A stretch of DNA of 64,000 bases from Pseudomonadota bacterium (GTDB lineage Bacteria > Pseudomonadota > Alphaproteobacteria > Acetobacterales > Acetobacteraceae): positions 98,513-162,512 of the forward strand of contig JAJXXT010000120.1 in assembly GCA_021780935.1 (NCBI GenBank). The letters are read 5' to 3'. Below the pieces are notes generated by a model. The model worked only from the letters and a program-made list of their open reading frames with translations, was not told the DNA's origin and did not search any database. Both the position numbers and the translations under genes were made by a program. Positions 41,473-50,649 of the stretch are shown in pieces (the first letter of the stretch is position 1; each line of letters begins with the position of its first letter).

Positions 41473-42671
41473 CGATCGATTTCCCCGAACACGATGTCGA
41501 GAGACCCGATGATGGCCACAGCATCGGCCAGCATATGACCCTTCGCCATCGTCTCGATCGCCTGCAGATGGGAAAAGCCGGTTGCGCGGATCTTGCAGCG
41601 GTAGGGGCGATTGGTGCCATCCGACACGAGGTAGACTCCGAACTCGCCCTTGGGTGCCTCAACGGCGGTGTAGGTTGCGCCCGCCGGCACATGAAAGCCC
41701 TCAGTGTAAAGCTTGAAATGATGGATCAGCGCCTCCATCGAGCGCTTCATTTCATGGCGCGTCGGCGGACTGAATTTATGGTCCTGCACCTTCACAGGGC
41801 CAGGTTTCATGGCCGCGAGGCACTGTTTCACGATCGACACACTTTCTCGCATTTCCGCGATGCGCACCAAATAGCGATCGTAACAGTCACCGTTGCGACC
41901 GACCGGAATTTTGAATGCCACCTTGTCGTACATTTCGTACGACTGGGCGCGACGCAAGTCCCACGGGATACCTGAGGCGCGAATGCAGGGGCCTGAAAAC
42001 CCCCAGGCAAGTGCCTGCTCCGGAGACATCACCCCGATGTCGACGGTACGCTGCTTCCAGATGCGGTTGGCGGTGAGCAGACCCTCAATATCATCGATGA
42101 ATTTGGGAAACTTTTCGGCCCATTCCGCGATCCGTCCCTCCAATCCCGCAGGCAGATCCTTTGCTACTCCGCCCGGCCGAAAATAATTGGCGTGAAGCCG
42201 CGCACCGCAGGCGGCCTCATGGAACTCCATCAGCACCTCACGCTCTTCGAAGCCCCATAGACTTGGCGTAATCGCACCGCAGTCGAGCGCGTAGGTCGTA
42301 ATGTTCAGCAGATGATTCAGCACCCGCGTGATCTCGCTGAAGAGCGTACGAATCCACTTCGCACGCTCCGGCGCCTCAATACCGAGGAGCTTTTCGGTCG
42401 CCAGCGCGAACGCGTGCTCCTGCGTCATCGGGCTCACGTAGTCGAGCCGATCGAAGTAGGGCACGGCCTGGATGTATGTCTTGTGTTCGATCAGCTTCTC
42501 GGTGCCACGATGCAACAGGCCGATATGCGGGTCGGCCCGCTCCACAACCTCGCCGTCCATCTCGAGGATCAGCCGCAGCACGCCGTGCGCTGCAGGATGC
42601 TGAGGACCGAAATTGATGGCGTGGCTATCAATCTCGACGGTCTTGACCACCCGTTCCGCGGTCTCGCTCAT
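41469..42671 (-). CDS. nuoD: NADH-quinone oxidoreductase subunit D
   Basis: A 400-residue quinone-site subunit, related to the large subunit of NiFe hydrogenases. [15 protein letters not shown] at the N-terminus and the terminal [11 protein letters not shown] match the family. It overlaps nuoC and nuoE by four bases each. Confidence 0.96.
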   Translation of the reverse strand: MSETAERVVKTVEIDSHAINFGPQHPAAHGVLRLILEMDGEVVERADPHIGLLHRGTEKLIEHKTYIQAVPYFDRLDYVSPMTQEHAFALATEKLLGIEAPERAKWIRTLFSEITRVLNHLLNITTYALDCGAITPSLWGFEEREVLMEFHEAACGARLHANYFRPGGVAKDLPAGLEGRIAEWAEKFPKFIDDIEGLLTANRIWKQRTVDIGVMSPEQALAWGFSGPCIRASGIPWDLRRAQSYEMYDKVAFKIPVGRNGDCYDRYLVRIAEMRESVSIVKQCLAAMKPGPVKVQDHKFSPPTRHEMKRSMEALIHHFKLYTEGFHVPAGATYTAVEAPKGEFGVYLVSDGTNRPYRCKIRATGFSHLQAIETMAKGHMLADAVAIIGSLDIVFGEIDR

Positions 42672-43288
42672 GCTGCGCCACCGTCCTTCGGTGCGTCGCG
42701 CGCCGCCCGCTGCGCGTACGCCTTTTCATCGCCCGGGAGGGTCGTCATCGCCTCCCACGGCGACAGGAAATCGAAGTCGCGAAAGTCCTGTACCAACTGC
42801 ACAGGCTCGTGCACCACACTCTTCCGCTCTTCATCGTAGCGAACTTGCACATGGCCGGTGAGCGGAAAGTCCTTGCGCAGCGGGTGCCCCTCGAACCCGT
42901 AATCAGTCAGGATCCGCCGCAGGTCTGGTTGGCCCGAGAAGACAATGCCGAACAGGTCCCAGGCCTCGCGCTCCCACCACGTGGCGACTGGCCAGACGTC
43001 GTGCACGGACGGAACGGGTTGGATGCTGTCGGTAGTCACCACCACGCGCAGCCGCTGGTTCTTCGTCACCGATAGCAAATTATAGACGATCTCGAAACGT
43101 TCTTCGCGCTGCGGCCAATCGACACCGGCAATATCCATGACCTGTTCGAAATCGAACCCCGGAGTATCGCGCAACGCGGTCATCACCGCGACGAGCATGT
43201 CGCGTGTCACCTCCGCGACCGGCTCATCCCCGTCCATCCGTGTGGAGGTCACGCCGGCAAGGGCGGCAACGGCTTCGAGGTCAACCAC
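42668..43288 (-). CDS. nuoC: NADH-quinone oxidoreductase subunit C
   Basis: A 206-residue peripheral subunit recognised by [19 protein letters not shown] and [17 protein letters not shown]. It starts with GTG at 43288 and overlaps nuoB by eight bases. Confidence 0.95.
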   Translation of the reverse strand: MVDLEAVAALAGVTSTRMDGDEPVAEVTRDMLVAVMTALRDTPGFDFEQVMDIAGVDWPQREERFEIVYNLLSVTKNQRLRVVVTTDSIQPVPSVHDVWPVATWWEREAWDLFGIVFSGQPDLRRILTDYGFEGHPLRKDFPLTGHVQVRYDEERKSVVHEPVQLVQDFRDFDFLSPWEAMTTLPGDEKAYAQRAARDAPKDGGAA

Positions 43289-43829
43289 GCAGGATTGTCC
43301 CGGTGCGGCGGATTTTCTTCTGCAACTGCATTATTCCGTACACCAGCGCCTCGGCGGTCGGCGGACATCCGGGGACATAAATGTCGACTGGGACGACGCG
43401 ATCGCAACCGCGCACAACCGAGTAGGAGTAGTGGTAATAGCCGCCGCCGTTGGCGCAACTGCCCATGCTGATGACCCAGCGAGGCTCTGGCATCTGGTCG
43501 TATACCTTGCGCAGCGCCGGCGCCATCTTGTTGGTCAGCGTGCCCGCAACGATCATCACGTCGGACTGCCGCGGCGACGCGCGCGGGATGATGCCCAGCC
43601 GATCCAGATCGTAGCGCGGCATGTAGGCGTGGATCATCTCAACGGCACAGCAAGCAAGCCCGAATGTCATCGGCCATAGGCTGCCGGTGCGAGCCCAGTT
43701 CACGAGTTTGTCAACGTTCGCGACGACGAAGCCCCGACCAGTGATCTCGCCGGTAATGCCGCGGATCACTGCATCCTGTTCCGGGCCAGGTGGCAGTTCC
43801 GTCGAATTCCAGGCCAGCGTTTCGGTCAT
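43281..43829 (-). CDS. nuoB: NADH-quinone oxidoreductase subunit B
   Basis: A 182-residue subunit holding the terminal [4Fe-4S] cluster N2. The cluster ligands are visible in [23 protein letters not shown] and [10 protein letters not shown]. Confidence 0.96.
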   Translation of the reverse strand: MTETLAWNSTELPPGPEQDAVIRGITGEITGRGFVVANVDKLVNWARTGSLWPMTFGLACCAVEMIHAYMPRYDLDRLGIIPRASPRQSDVMIVAGTLTNKMAPALRKVYDQMPEPRWVISMGSCANGGGYYHYSYSVVRGCDRVVPVDIYVPGCPPTAEALVYGIMQLQKKIRRTGTILRG

Positions 43830-44191
43830 TCCCAATCGAGCGCCCCCTTGCGCCATTCGTAGATGAAGCCGACGGTAAGGACACCGAGAAAGGCCATCAT
43901 CGAAAAGAACCCGAACAGCCTAATGCGGCCGAGCGAGACCGCCCATGGAAACAGGAACGCGACCTCAAGGTCGAAGATGATGAACAGAATCGCCACCAGA
44001 TAAAAGCGCACATCAAACCGCCGGCGAGCGTCATCGAACGGCTCGAACCCACACTCATAGGCGGATGTCTTTTCGGCGTAGGGATTCTGCCTGGCCGCGA
44101 TGAGGGACCCGCCCACCATCGCCATCGCGATCACCCCAGCTATTCCCATGAATACCAGGACCGGAAACCAGTGGGCTAGCTGGACGGGCAT
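43826..44191 (-). CDS. nuoA: NADH-quinone oxidoreductase subunit A
   Basis: A 121-residue, three-helix membrane subunit. [20 protein letters not shown] is the conserved loop. The ATG at 44191 is chosen from two possible starts. First gene of the 14-gene operon; tRNA-Asp lies 98 bp upstream. Confidence 0.94.
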   Translation of the reverse strand: MPVQLAHWFPVLVFMGIAGVIAMAMVGGSLIAARQNPYAEKTSAYECGFEPFDDARRRFDVRFYLVAILFIIFDLEVAFLFPWAVSLGRIRLFGFFSMMAFLGVLTVGFIYEWRKGALDWE

Positions 44192-44289
44192 CCTGATCCG
44201 GTCCTTCCTTGTCAATGCCGCGGTGCAGCAAGCTACAAGACCGGCTCAGTCGCGGCAATCGGTCGGTCATCCAAACGCCAAAACGAGGC

Positions 44290-44366
<77 letters not shown>

Positions 44367-44435
44367 AATAGCGCGCCGGGCGTTTAGGCCCCCCCCCGGA
44401 TGTCGTCAAGGCGGGCCCGTGGAGCGGGTTCGGAA

Positions 44436-44507
44436 TGGGCGGTGACGGGTTCGAACCGCCGACCCTCTCGGTGTAAACGAGACGCTCTACCGCTGAGCTA
44501 ACCGCCC
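44436..44507 (-). tRNA. tRNA-Val (TAC)
   Basis: Acceptor GGGCGGT/ACCGCCC, anticodon stem TCTCG/CGAGA with anticodon TAC in loop TTTACAC, and T-arm CGGTTCGAACCCG. The CCA end is not encoded; the gene ends with the discriminator base. Confidence 0.93.
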
Positions 44508-44646
44508 CCAGAGCCGACCTTATCGAGCCGACCAGCGCGTTGCTTAGCCCAAGGCTAGGCTGGAGACCAACGGCACCTGAATGCGCCTCTGGCGGTCCAC
44601 GATGCCCTCCGGGCATAATGGGGATAATGACGAGGGAAGCCATACT

Positions 44647-45105
44647 GTGACCGCCGCCGTGCGCACGCATTCCAGGGTAACGCCTGCCATGCCGGCCGAA
44701 CCCACTCAGGCGCGTCGGTTCGGCAAGGCACGTTCCGCACGCTCCGCCACCCAACTCGAGGACTATGTGGAACTCATCGCTGATCTTATCGCTGTCCACG
44801 GCGAGGCTCGCGCGACTGATGTGGCCAAGCGACTCGGCGTCACCCACCCGACGGCAATCAAGACTGTGGGGCGCCTCAAGCGCGAGGGCTTGGTCACCGC
44901 ACGCCCGTATCGAGGAATCTTTCTCACTGAACTGGGGGCAGCCATGGCGGAACGGGTACGCGCGCGCCATCGCCTCATGGTCGATTTGCTGCGCGCCGTG
45001 GGAGTTCCGGCCGAGGCCGCAGAGGCAGATGCAGAAGGCATGGAGCATCATGCTTCAGACATGACGCTGGCGGCGTTTTCTCATTTTCTCGGGCGTCAGC
45101 GATAG
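44647..45105 (+). CDS. mntR: MntR-like DtxR-family metal regulator
   Basis: A DtxR/MntR family manganese- or iron-responsive transcription factor of about 152 residues. The winged helix is visible as EARATDVAKRLGVTHPTAI with TVGRLKREGLV after it, and the C-terminal dimer and metal region contains RHRLMVDLLRAVG and EGMEHHASD. The GTG at 44647 follows a GAGGG site; ATG 44689 would remove the Ala/Pro-rich N-terminal extension. No manganese transporter is adjacent. Confidence 0.8.
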   Translation: MTAAVRTHSRVTPAMPAEPTQARRFGKARSARSATQLEDYVELIADLIAVHGEARATDVAKRLGVTHPTAIKTVGRLKREGLVTARPYRGIFLTELGAAMAERVRARHRLMVDLLRAVGVPAEAAEADAEGMEHHASDMTLAAFSHFLGRQR

Positions 45106-45163
45106 TTGGCTGCGACGCGCTCGTCGGTTTAGACTCTTTCTACATTTGCACGTATGAGAGGCA

Positions 45164-46549
45164 ATGAATCGCGACGGTTTCGCCTCCGAACCTGCCCAGC
45201 GTCGCCACCGTGTGGCATTCACGGTGGTCATCGCGGTGCTTTGCGCGATCGCTGCGCTGGCATTTGCCGATGCGCCCCGACCGCTCGCCGGATCGCCGGA
45301 GTTCCTGGCGACCACGAACACGGCGGTGCTGCTGGGAGATCTGATCACAAGCTACCTGATCTTCATTCATGCCCCGCTGGCTGGCCGTGCGGACCTACCA
45401 TGGCTGGGTGGCGCATATCTCTGGGCGGCAGCGATCGCTTTTTCTGAGTTGCTGGTCCTCCCCGGCGCATGGTCGGCCGCAGGGCTCTTCGGGGCCAGCT
45501 CGCAGAGCGCTACGTGGCTCTGGATCTTCGGGCGAACCGGCTTTGCGGTCCTGGTGCTCGCCTCCCAGATCGCTGGGGCCCGGCAACGCCGCTATGGGGC
45601 CGGCCGGCCAATCCGGGTTCACCGCAGCCAGAGCGCCCTCATGGCCATCGCCGTTCTCGCGGTCGTGATGGAGATGGTGCTGCTCGCCACGCGCTGGCAA
45701 GCATCATTGCACAGCCTGTTCGGACACGGCGATATCGAGGGCCTCGGGGCTTCCACCATCGGATGGACGCTGTCAGGTCTGACGGCCGCTGCGCTCGTTG
45801 CCGTGATTCTCGGTACCCGCGGCCGAGCAGTGCTTGACCTCGGGCTTATCGTTGCTCTGGTCTCGGCTCTTGCCGATGTCCTTTTGACTCTGCGCGGAGG
45901 TAGTCGGTTTTCGATCGGGTGGTATGTCGCGCGTTGCGCGGCCATGGTTTCGAGCGGCGCCCTCCTCGTCGCCTATCTGCGTGAGGTGGCATGGCTGCAT
46001 AAACGGGTACTGCGGCTCAACGGCCGTCTCGCGGAACAGGCGGCGATGGATGCCACCACCGGTCTCAACAATCGCCGGCACCTCAATCGTCAGCTCGAGC
46101 TCGCGTTGCGCGATGCCCGCCGCCGACGTGAGGATGTAAGTCTTGTGCTTCTCGATATCGATCATTTCAGCGCCTACAATGAGCGTTATGGGCATTTGGC
46201 AGGCGACGATTGCCTGCGCCGTGTTGCCGGGGTCATTGCCGGCACGGCCCGCCGGCCGCAGGACGTCACGGCACGCTATGGTGGCGAAGAGTTCGCAGTG
46301 CTGCTCCCGGGTACGGGAGGCGAGGGAGCCCGGCATGTGGGCTCAGCAATCATCGACGCCGTGCGTGCCCTTGCGGTCGAGCACGCGGACAACGCTCCAG
46401 CGGGCGTTGTCACCGTCAGTGCCGGTGTCGCGACCGTCCCGCCAGGCGGGCGAATGGAAGACTTGATTCGGCAGGCCGACCGGGCACTCTATGCGGCCAA
46501 GGAGGCCGGGCGGGACCGTGTCGTGAGCCAGGACGCAGTCCTGGTTTAG
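45164..46549 (+). CDS. Membrane-bound diguanylate cyclase (GGDEF)
   Basis: A 461-residue protein with about eight N-terminal membrane helices (roughly residues 15–270), then a GGDEF domain starting MDATTGLNNRRHLNRQ. The active site is RYGGEEFAVLLPG, and an RPQD I-site lies five residues before GGEEF, predicting product inhibition by c-di-GMP. No EAL domain is present. The sensor part has no recognised ligand motif. It starts 58 bp after the mntR gene; a link between metal status and c-di-GMP is only a possibility. Confidence 0.87.
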   Translation: MNRDGFASEPAQRRHRVAFTVVIAVLCAIAALAFADAPRPLAGSPEFLATTNTAVLLGDLITSYLIFIHAPLAGRADLPWLGGAYLWAAAIAFSELLVLPGAWSAAGLFGASSQSATWLWIFGRTGFAVLVLASQIAGARQRRYGAGRPIRVHRSQSALMAIAVLAVVMEMVLLATRWQASLHSLFGHGDIEGLGASTIGWTLSGLTAAALVAVILGTRGRAVLDLGLIVALVSALADVLLTLRGGSRFSIGWYVARCAAMVSSGALLVAYLREVAWLHKRVLRLNGRLAEQAAMDATTGLNNRRHLNRQLELALRDARRRREDVSLVLLDIDHFSAYNERYGHLAGDDCLRRVAGVIAGTARRPQDVTARYGGEEFAVLLPGTGGEGARHVGSAIIDAVRALAVEHADNAPAGVVTVSAGVATVPPGGRMEDLIRQADRALYAAKEAGRDRVVSQDAVLV

Positions 46550-47456
46550 AGATCCTTTTAGCTTGGTGCGCACCCGCAAACGACCTGGATATCGCCGAGC
46601 GCCCCACGCGCTTGTGGTGATAATCAGACGGATGAGCCTGGCCCAAAGGGCGGAAGGCAGTTCGTTGCACGTCATAGCAAAGGCTTTTCCATCTAATTGA
46701 TTGGCGCTCCCTATTCCGCCGGCGGCATCGCGTTCACCGTCACCGCGGGCGCGACGCCGTTCGCTGCCGGCGACGCCTCCACAGTGACTGTCACCGAGAG
46801 CGGGCAGACGCAGGCGCTCCAGGCACTCGCCGCCGAGGGCATTGTGGCGAGGTAGGGCTCCGGGCGCCAGGCTGCCGAGTGCTGGCCGTGTCGCGGCTGG
46901 ACGGTCAACATTTGTCACCTCGGCGCGCGGGTTCACGATGTCACGGGCCGATAACGATGGTTTTTCAGAGAATCCGCGGCGCACCCGCGAGGAAGCGGCA
47001 TGCCGATCGTCGCCTCCAGACCATTTCGTGGGCCTGCTCGTCGCGCCTCGTGGGCGCCGGTGGTGAGCGATGACGGCCGCCTGGTTGGCTACCATACCGG
47101 CCCCGACGACGACGTCTGGCGCAACGGCCTCAGGGTAGCGCGGCGCGCCCCGCTGTCGGCGCGATTCGGGCGTCAGGTCGCGCGCGTGTTGCGAGGCGCC
47201 CTGTTGCTCGTCCTGCCGTTCAGCCGGTAGCCGACGAGCGAGCTCCGGAAGGGAAAAGTTGGACGGAATTGGAGCATCCTCGCGCATACCACGCAGCCAA
47301 CACGACAACGAAACGTGCTGGGACAACTTGGAACAACAAGGACGGCCGCGACGCCAGACGCGGCGGTATCGTGTCCCCGACGCATCCCCGTGGAAAAGTC
47401 GGCCGATTTATGTCCCCAAAAAGCCACTATAAAAACGTCTAAGACATTGAAAAGAA
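46550..47456. other. Gene-poor region before tRNA-Arg
   Basis: About 0.9 kb with no intact gene that I can support. It contains the phage-protein relic at 46697–46855. Several open frames of 60–80 codons in the remaining DNA resemble no family. The position upstream of a tRNA gene is compatible with decay of an integrated element. Confidence 0.5.
46697..46855 (+). pseudogene. Phage decoration/structural protein relic
   Basis: A plus-strand frame, closed by a TAA just upstream and ending at TAG 46853–46855, encodes about 52 residues including IAFTVTAGATPFAAGDASTV. This FTVTAG-x-TPF-x-AGD pattern is seen in phage head-decoration and related structural proteins. No start codon with support, no other phage gene and no complete domain remains. 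It is probably the C-terminal end of a decayed gene. Confidence 0.45.
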
Positions 47457-47533
47457 TGGCGCGCCCTCCTGGACTCGAACCAGGGACCCACAGCTTAGAA
47501 GGCTGTTGCTCTATCCACCTGAGCTAAGGGCGC
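47457..47533 (-). tRNA. tRNA-Arg (TCT)
   Basis: Acceptor GCGCCCT/AGGGCGC, anticodon TCT in the CAGCCTTCTAAGCTG hairpin, T-arm CCTGGTTCGAGTCCAGG and encoded CCA. Confidence 0.95.
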
Positions 47534-47617
47534 GAAATCATGGGGCAAGCGTGGGAGGAAGGCAGAACCCGGTCCGTCGCAGGGCGCTGATGAACGGCTG
47601 GCCGAACGGTGCCGACC

Positions 47618-47926
47618 TCAATGGGTCCAGTTCTCAGTACGTCCGAAGCGAAAATTGTCCGAGTAGGATTTCGGTCGGATCACTCGCTCGCGCGGTCGCT
47701 CAATCTCGTAGGCAAAACCCTCACGTTCGGCAAAGGCCACCGCCTCCTCGCGCGTGGGGAATTTCAGCTCGACCTGGGTCTCCGTGCCGCCGCCGCCAAT
47801 CCAGCCCATCAGAGGGTCCGGTCGCCTTGGCCCCGGCAAAAATGCCAACACCCACTCATGCGTCTGGGCCATGCCGGACTGCATCGCCGTCCGCGGCCGC
47901 CGCCAGATCCGTACCCGCCGCTCCAT
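47618..47926 (-). CDS. NDUFS4-like complex I accessory protein
   Basis: A 102-residue protein of the ETC complex I subunit family (NDUFS4/18-kDa type), an accessory subunit shared by mitochondria and alphaproteobacteria. The C-terminal signature KSYSDNFRFGRTENWTH is diagnostic, and the middle part has AVAFAEREGFAYEI. The ATG at 47926 is used; a longer frame would run into tRNA-Pro. It is encoded more than 3 kb from nuoA, flanked by tRNA genes. It likely stabilises the peripheral arm of complex I. Confidence 0.87.
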   Translation of the reverse strand: MERRVRIWRRPRTAMQSGMAQTHEWVLAFLPGPRRPDPLMGWIGGGGTETQVELKFPTREEAVAFAEREGFAYEIERPRERVIRPKSYSDNFRFGRTENWTH

Positions 47927-47943
47927 TATAGCTCCTCGTCCGT

Positions 47944-48020
47944 TGGTCGGGGCGGCCGGACTCGAACCGGCGGCCTCGTGTACCCAAAACACGCGCGCTA
48001 CCAGGCTGCGCCACGCCCCG
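47944..48020 (-). tRNA. tRNA-Pro (TGG)
   Basis: Acceptor CGGGGCG/CGCCCCG, anticodon TGG in the CGTGTTTTGGGTACACG hairpin, T-arm CCGGTTCGAGTCCGG and encoded CCA. Confidence 0.95.
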
Positions 48021-48060
48021 ACATGGCCGGGAAACTAGGGACATGACCGGCGCCGAGCAA

Positions 48061-48543
48061 CTACGAACCTGCTGCGAGTGCCTTACTCTCAACCTTGTCA
48101 CCCACCCGCAGGTCGAGCCGCGAGGCCGTACCCGCAGCGAGTTCGAGCGTGGCATGGACAGCCACCTGGCTATCGATGATCGCCAGGCTCTGCGGGACCG
48201 TGTTCTCGACGATCGCCTTGATGGTCCCGCCCGCGCCGATGAACACCATGTCGAGCGGCACCAGCGTGTTCTTCATCCACATCTGGGAATCCTGCACGCC
48301 CTTCCAGACGAACAGCATCCCCCCATTCGCGGCGACGGACTTGCGAAACATCAGTCCGGTCTCCTGCTCGACCGGCGTCGTCGCCAACTCCACCTGGAAG
48401 AGGTGGTGCTTGCCGTCGCGGGTAATGATGGTGAGCGGGACGGTCGGCAAGGTTGGCTGCGCTTTGGTGGGCGTCTGTCCCAAGGCCAATCCCGACGAGG
48501 CCAGAAGCCCGATGATTCCCAACCCAAAGCTTCGCCGCCTCAT
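48061..48543 (-). CDS. DUF192 family exported protein
   Basis: A 160-residue protein with an N-terminal signal peptide (basic RRRSFG, then a hydrophobic core to about residue 22). DUF192 motifs are EQETGLMFRKSVA, GMLFVWKG and MWMKNTLVPLDMVFI. DUF192 proteins are small and widespread, with no settled function. The start overlaps the deacetylase gene stop by four bases, so the two are co-translated. Confidence 0.87.
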   Translation of the reverse strand: MRRRSFGLGIIGLLASSGLALGQTPTKAQPTLPTVPLTIITRDGKHHLFQVELATTPVEQETGLMFRKSVAANGGMLFVWKGVQDSQMWMKNTLVPLDMVFIGAGGTIKAIVENTVPQSLAIIDSQVAVHATLELAAGTASRLDLRVGDKVESKALAAGS

Positions 48544-49643
48544 GCCAAAATCTCCCTTGTGAGCCGCTCGACCTCCGGCCGGACCGCGCCTTCGCGGGGT
48601 GCATCGGCGAGCGATGTGAACCAGTGCTCGGGCGGGTTGCGTCCGGCCGCCCGGTTGTAACGCAAGCCGCGCAGCACCGCCTCCGCCTCCGGCGTGGTCC
48701 GCGCAGGAATGGTGATGCCGTTCAGCTCCGCCCAGACGCAGGCCCAGGCGCGCCCCACCGACCAGGGATTATAGCCACCACCTCCGACCACGACGAGGCG
48801 CGGCGCCACTCCGAGCGCCATTATCGCCGCAAGGCGATGCGAGGTATTGGACAGCGCGAGCCTGGCCAAAGGGTCTTCGAGAAGACCGTCAGCGCCGCAT
48901 TGCAGCAACAGCGCCTGCGGCTGATGCGCCGTGATCGCCGGGATGATCGCCTGTTCCATGAGAAACCGAAACTCGGTATCCTGAAAACCCTGCGGCACCG
49001 GAAAGTTCACGATGCCGCGCGAAATCTCACTCGTGAGCCCCGTGCCAGGCCAGCGGCCTGCCTCGTGCACCGAGATCGTCAGCACGCGTGGATCGTCGCG
49101 AAACGCATCCTCCACACCGTCGCCGTGGTGCGCATCGATATCGAGATAGGCGATCCGTTCGAGTCCGGCATCGAGCCAGGCCAGAATGCCGAGCACGCAA
49201 TCGTTGACATAGCAGAACCCGCAGGCCCGATCGTGTCGGCCGTGGTGCGTCCCGCCGCCGGGGCAGTGGACGACGCCGCCATCCATGACGAGCCGCGCCG
49301 CCAGCATCACGCCGCCGGCGGATGTCGCGGGCCTGCGAAACATCTCCGGATAGACCGGGTTGCCGTTGACGCCGATGTCGTGGCGCCGCCGTTCGGCTTC
49401 GCTCACGGTTTGGGTGACCTCCGCACGACGCAGTGCGGCGATGTACTCTCGATCATGAAAGCGCGCGAGCGCATCCTCGCTCGCCATCGGCGCGTCGCGG
49501 AACTGTTCCTCGTCGAGCCAGCCCATCGCCCGAATGAGATCGGTCACGGTCGAGACGCGGGGCACCGCCAGCGGATGGTTAGCGCCATAGCTGGAACGAC
49601 GATAGATCTCGGACCCGATGAACAGCGGTCGCGCCAGGGCCAC
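48540..49643 (-). CDS. Histone deacetylase-like (AcuC/Hda family) amidohydrolase
   Basis: A 367-residue zinc-dependent deacetylase fold. The catalytic region GGTHHGRHDRACGFCYVND gives the paired histidines, AYLDIDAHHGDGVEDAF gives zinc ligands, and a later GADGLLEDPL and VVGGGGY complete the site. Bacterial members act on acetyl-lysine proteins (AcuC) or acetylpolyamines. It starts with GTG at 49643, eight bases after the methylisocitrate lyase-like gene. The target is not known. Confidence 0.88.
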   Translation of the reverse strand: MALARPLFIGSEIYRRSSYGANHPLAVPRVSTVTDLIRAMGWLDEEQFRDAPMASEDALARFHDREYIAALRRAEVTQTVSEAERRRHDIGVNGNPVYPEMFRRPATSAGGVMLAARLVMDGGVVHCPGGGTHHGRHDRACGFCYVNDCVLGILAWLDAGLERIAYLDIDAHHGDGVEDAFRDDPRVLTISVHEAGRWPGTGLTSEISRGIVNFPVPQGFQDTEFRFLMEQAIIPAITAHQPQALLLQCGADGLLEDPLARLALSNTSHRLAAIMALGVAPRLVVVGGGGYNPWSVGRAWACVWAELNGITIPARTTPEAEAVLRGLRYNRAAGRNPPEHWFTSLADAPREGAVRPEVERLTREILA

Positions 49644-49650
49644 GCGGCGA

Positions 49651-50586
49651 TCAGCTCCGCTGCTGCATCGCGGTCGGAATGATCGTTGTGACGATGGACG
49701 CGTCGAGCGCCTCGTAGTCGGCGTAACCGATCGTCTCGTAAAGCTGGGCGCGGGTCTGCATGCGGTCGATCATGCCGTGCGTGCCGCCGTCATGCGCGAT
49801 GGCGCTGTAAAGCTGCTCCTGCGCGCGCGCCGCCACGCGCAGCGAACTCACCGGCCAGATCACCATCGAATAGCCCATGGCCTCGAACTCGTCGGCGGTG
49901 AAGAACGGGGTGCGGCCAAACTCCGTCATGTTGGCCAGCAGCTTCACCTCCGGCAGCCGTCGCGCGAACTCACGGAACATATCGGCGCTGGTCAGCGCCT
50001 CGGGGAAGATCGCATCGGCCCCGGCCTCGAGATAGCGCTGGGCGCGCGCCACGGCAGCGTCCATCCCCTCGCTGGCAACCGCGTCGGTCCGCGCGATGAG
50101 GTAGAGATGCCGCCTCGCCTTGCGCGCGGCGGCGATCTTGGCCGCCATGTCGTGCGCATCCGCCAGCCGCTTGTCGTTGAGATGCCCGCATTTCTTGGGC
50201 AGCAACTGGTCCTCCAGGTGCACGCCGGCGGCACCGGCCGCCTCGAACGAGCGGACCATGTTCATCACGTTCAGCGCCTCGCCATAGCCGGTGTCGCCAT
50301 CCACCAGGACCGGCAGCCCGGCATTCGCCACCTGGCGGATGAAGAAGCACACATCCTCCATGGTGATGACGCCGAGGTCCGGCAGCCCCATGGAGGCGCT
50401 CATCGCGCCGCCGGAGAGGTACAGCGCCTCGAACCCGGCGCGACGCGCCTGCAGGGCGGCGAGCCCGTTATGCGCACCGGGCAGGCGAAGGATCCGCGAC
50501 TGCCGCAGCAGGCCGCGCAGAAGCTCGCCCGCAGGCATGGAAGGAAGATCGTCGGCCACCAGATACGGCATGCTGTTATGGTCCAT
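49651..50586 (-). CDS. prpB: Methylisocitrate lyase-like protein (ICL/PEP mutase family)
   Basis: A 311-residue (beta/alpha)8 lyase. The family motif LPKKCGHLNDK carries the catalytic Cys, and DGDTGYGEALNVMN and HLEDQLLPKK hold the metal and substrate contacts. The pattern fits 2-methylisocitrate lyase, which cleaves methylisocitrate to succinate and pyruvate in propionate metabolism. No other prp gene is present, and oxaloacetate-decarboxylase-like or phosphonate enzymes of this superfamily are the alternatives. The 50571 ATG is also possible. Confidence 0.75.
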   Translation of the reverse strand: MDHNSMPYLVADDLPSMPAGELLRGLLRQSRILRLPGAHNGLAALQARRAGFEALYLSGGAMSASMGLPDLGVITMEDVCFFIRQVANAGLPVLVDGDTGYGEALNVMNMVRSFEAAGAAGVHLEDQLLPKKCGHLNDKRLADAHDMAAKIAAARKARRHLYLIARTDAVASEGMDAAVARAQRYLEAGADAIFPEALTSADMFREFARRLPEVKLLANMTEFGRTPFFTADEFEAMGYSMVIWPVSSLRVAARAQEQLYSAIAHDGGTHGMIDRMQTRAQLYETIGYADYEALDASIVTTIIPTAMQQRS

Positions 50587-50595
50587 CCTGTGCGG

Positions 50596-50619
50596 AAAGG
50601 GCCCGCCGGCGGCGGGCCC
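50596..50619 (-). terminator. Hairpin terminator after the NDH-2 gene
   Basis: A 9-bp perfect stem GGGCCCGCC / GGCGGGCCC (50599–50619) with a 3-nt loop, followed on the minus strand by TTT. It is placed between the NDH-2 stop and the methylisocitrate lyase-like start. The T-run is short, so termination may be partial. Confidence 0.5.
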
Positions 50620-50649
50620 CGAGGTTATGTGTTGCTCGATCGACCAAGA

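Noticed and set aside
46842..47427. Short frames of 60–85 codons in the gap before tRNA-Arg
   Set aside because: Arg/Pro/Ser-rich on all strands, no start signals and no family resemblance.
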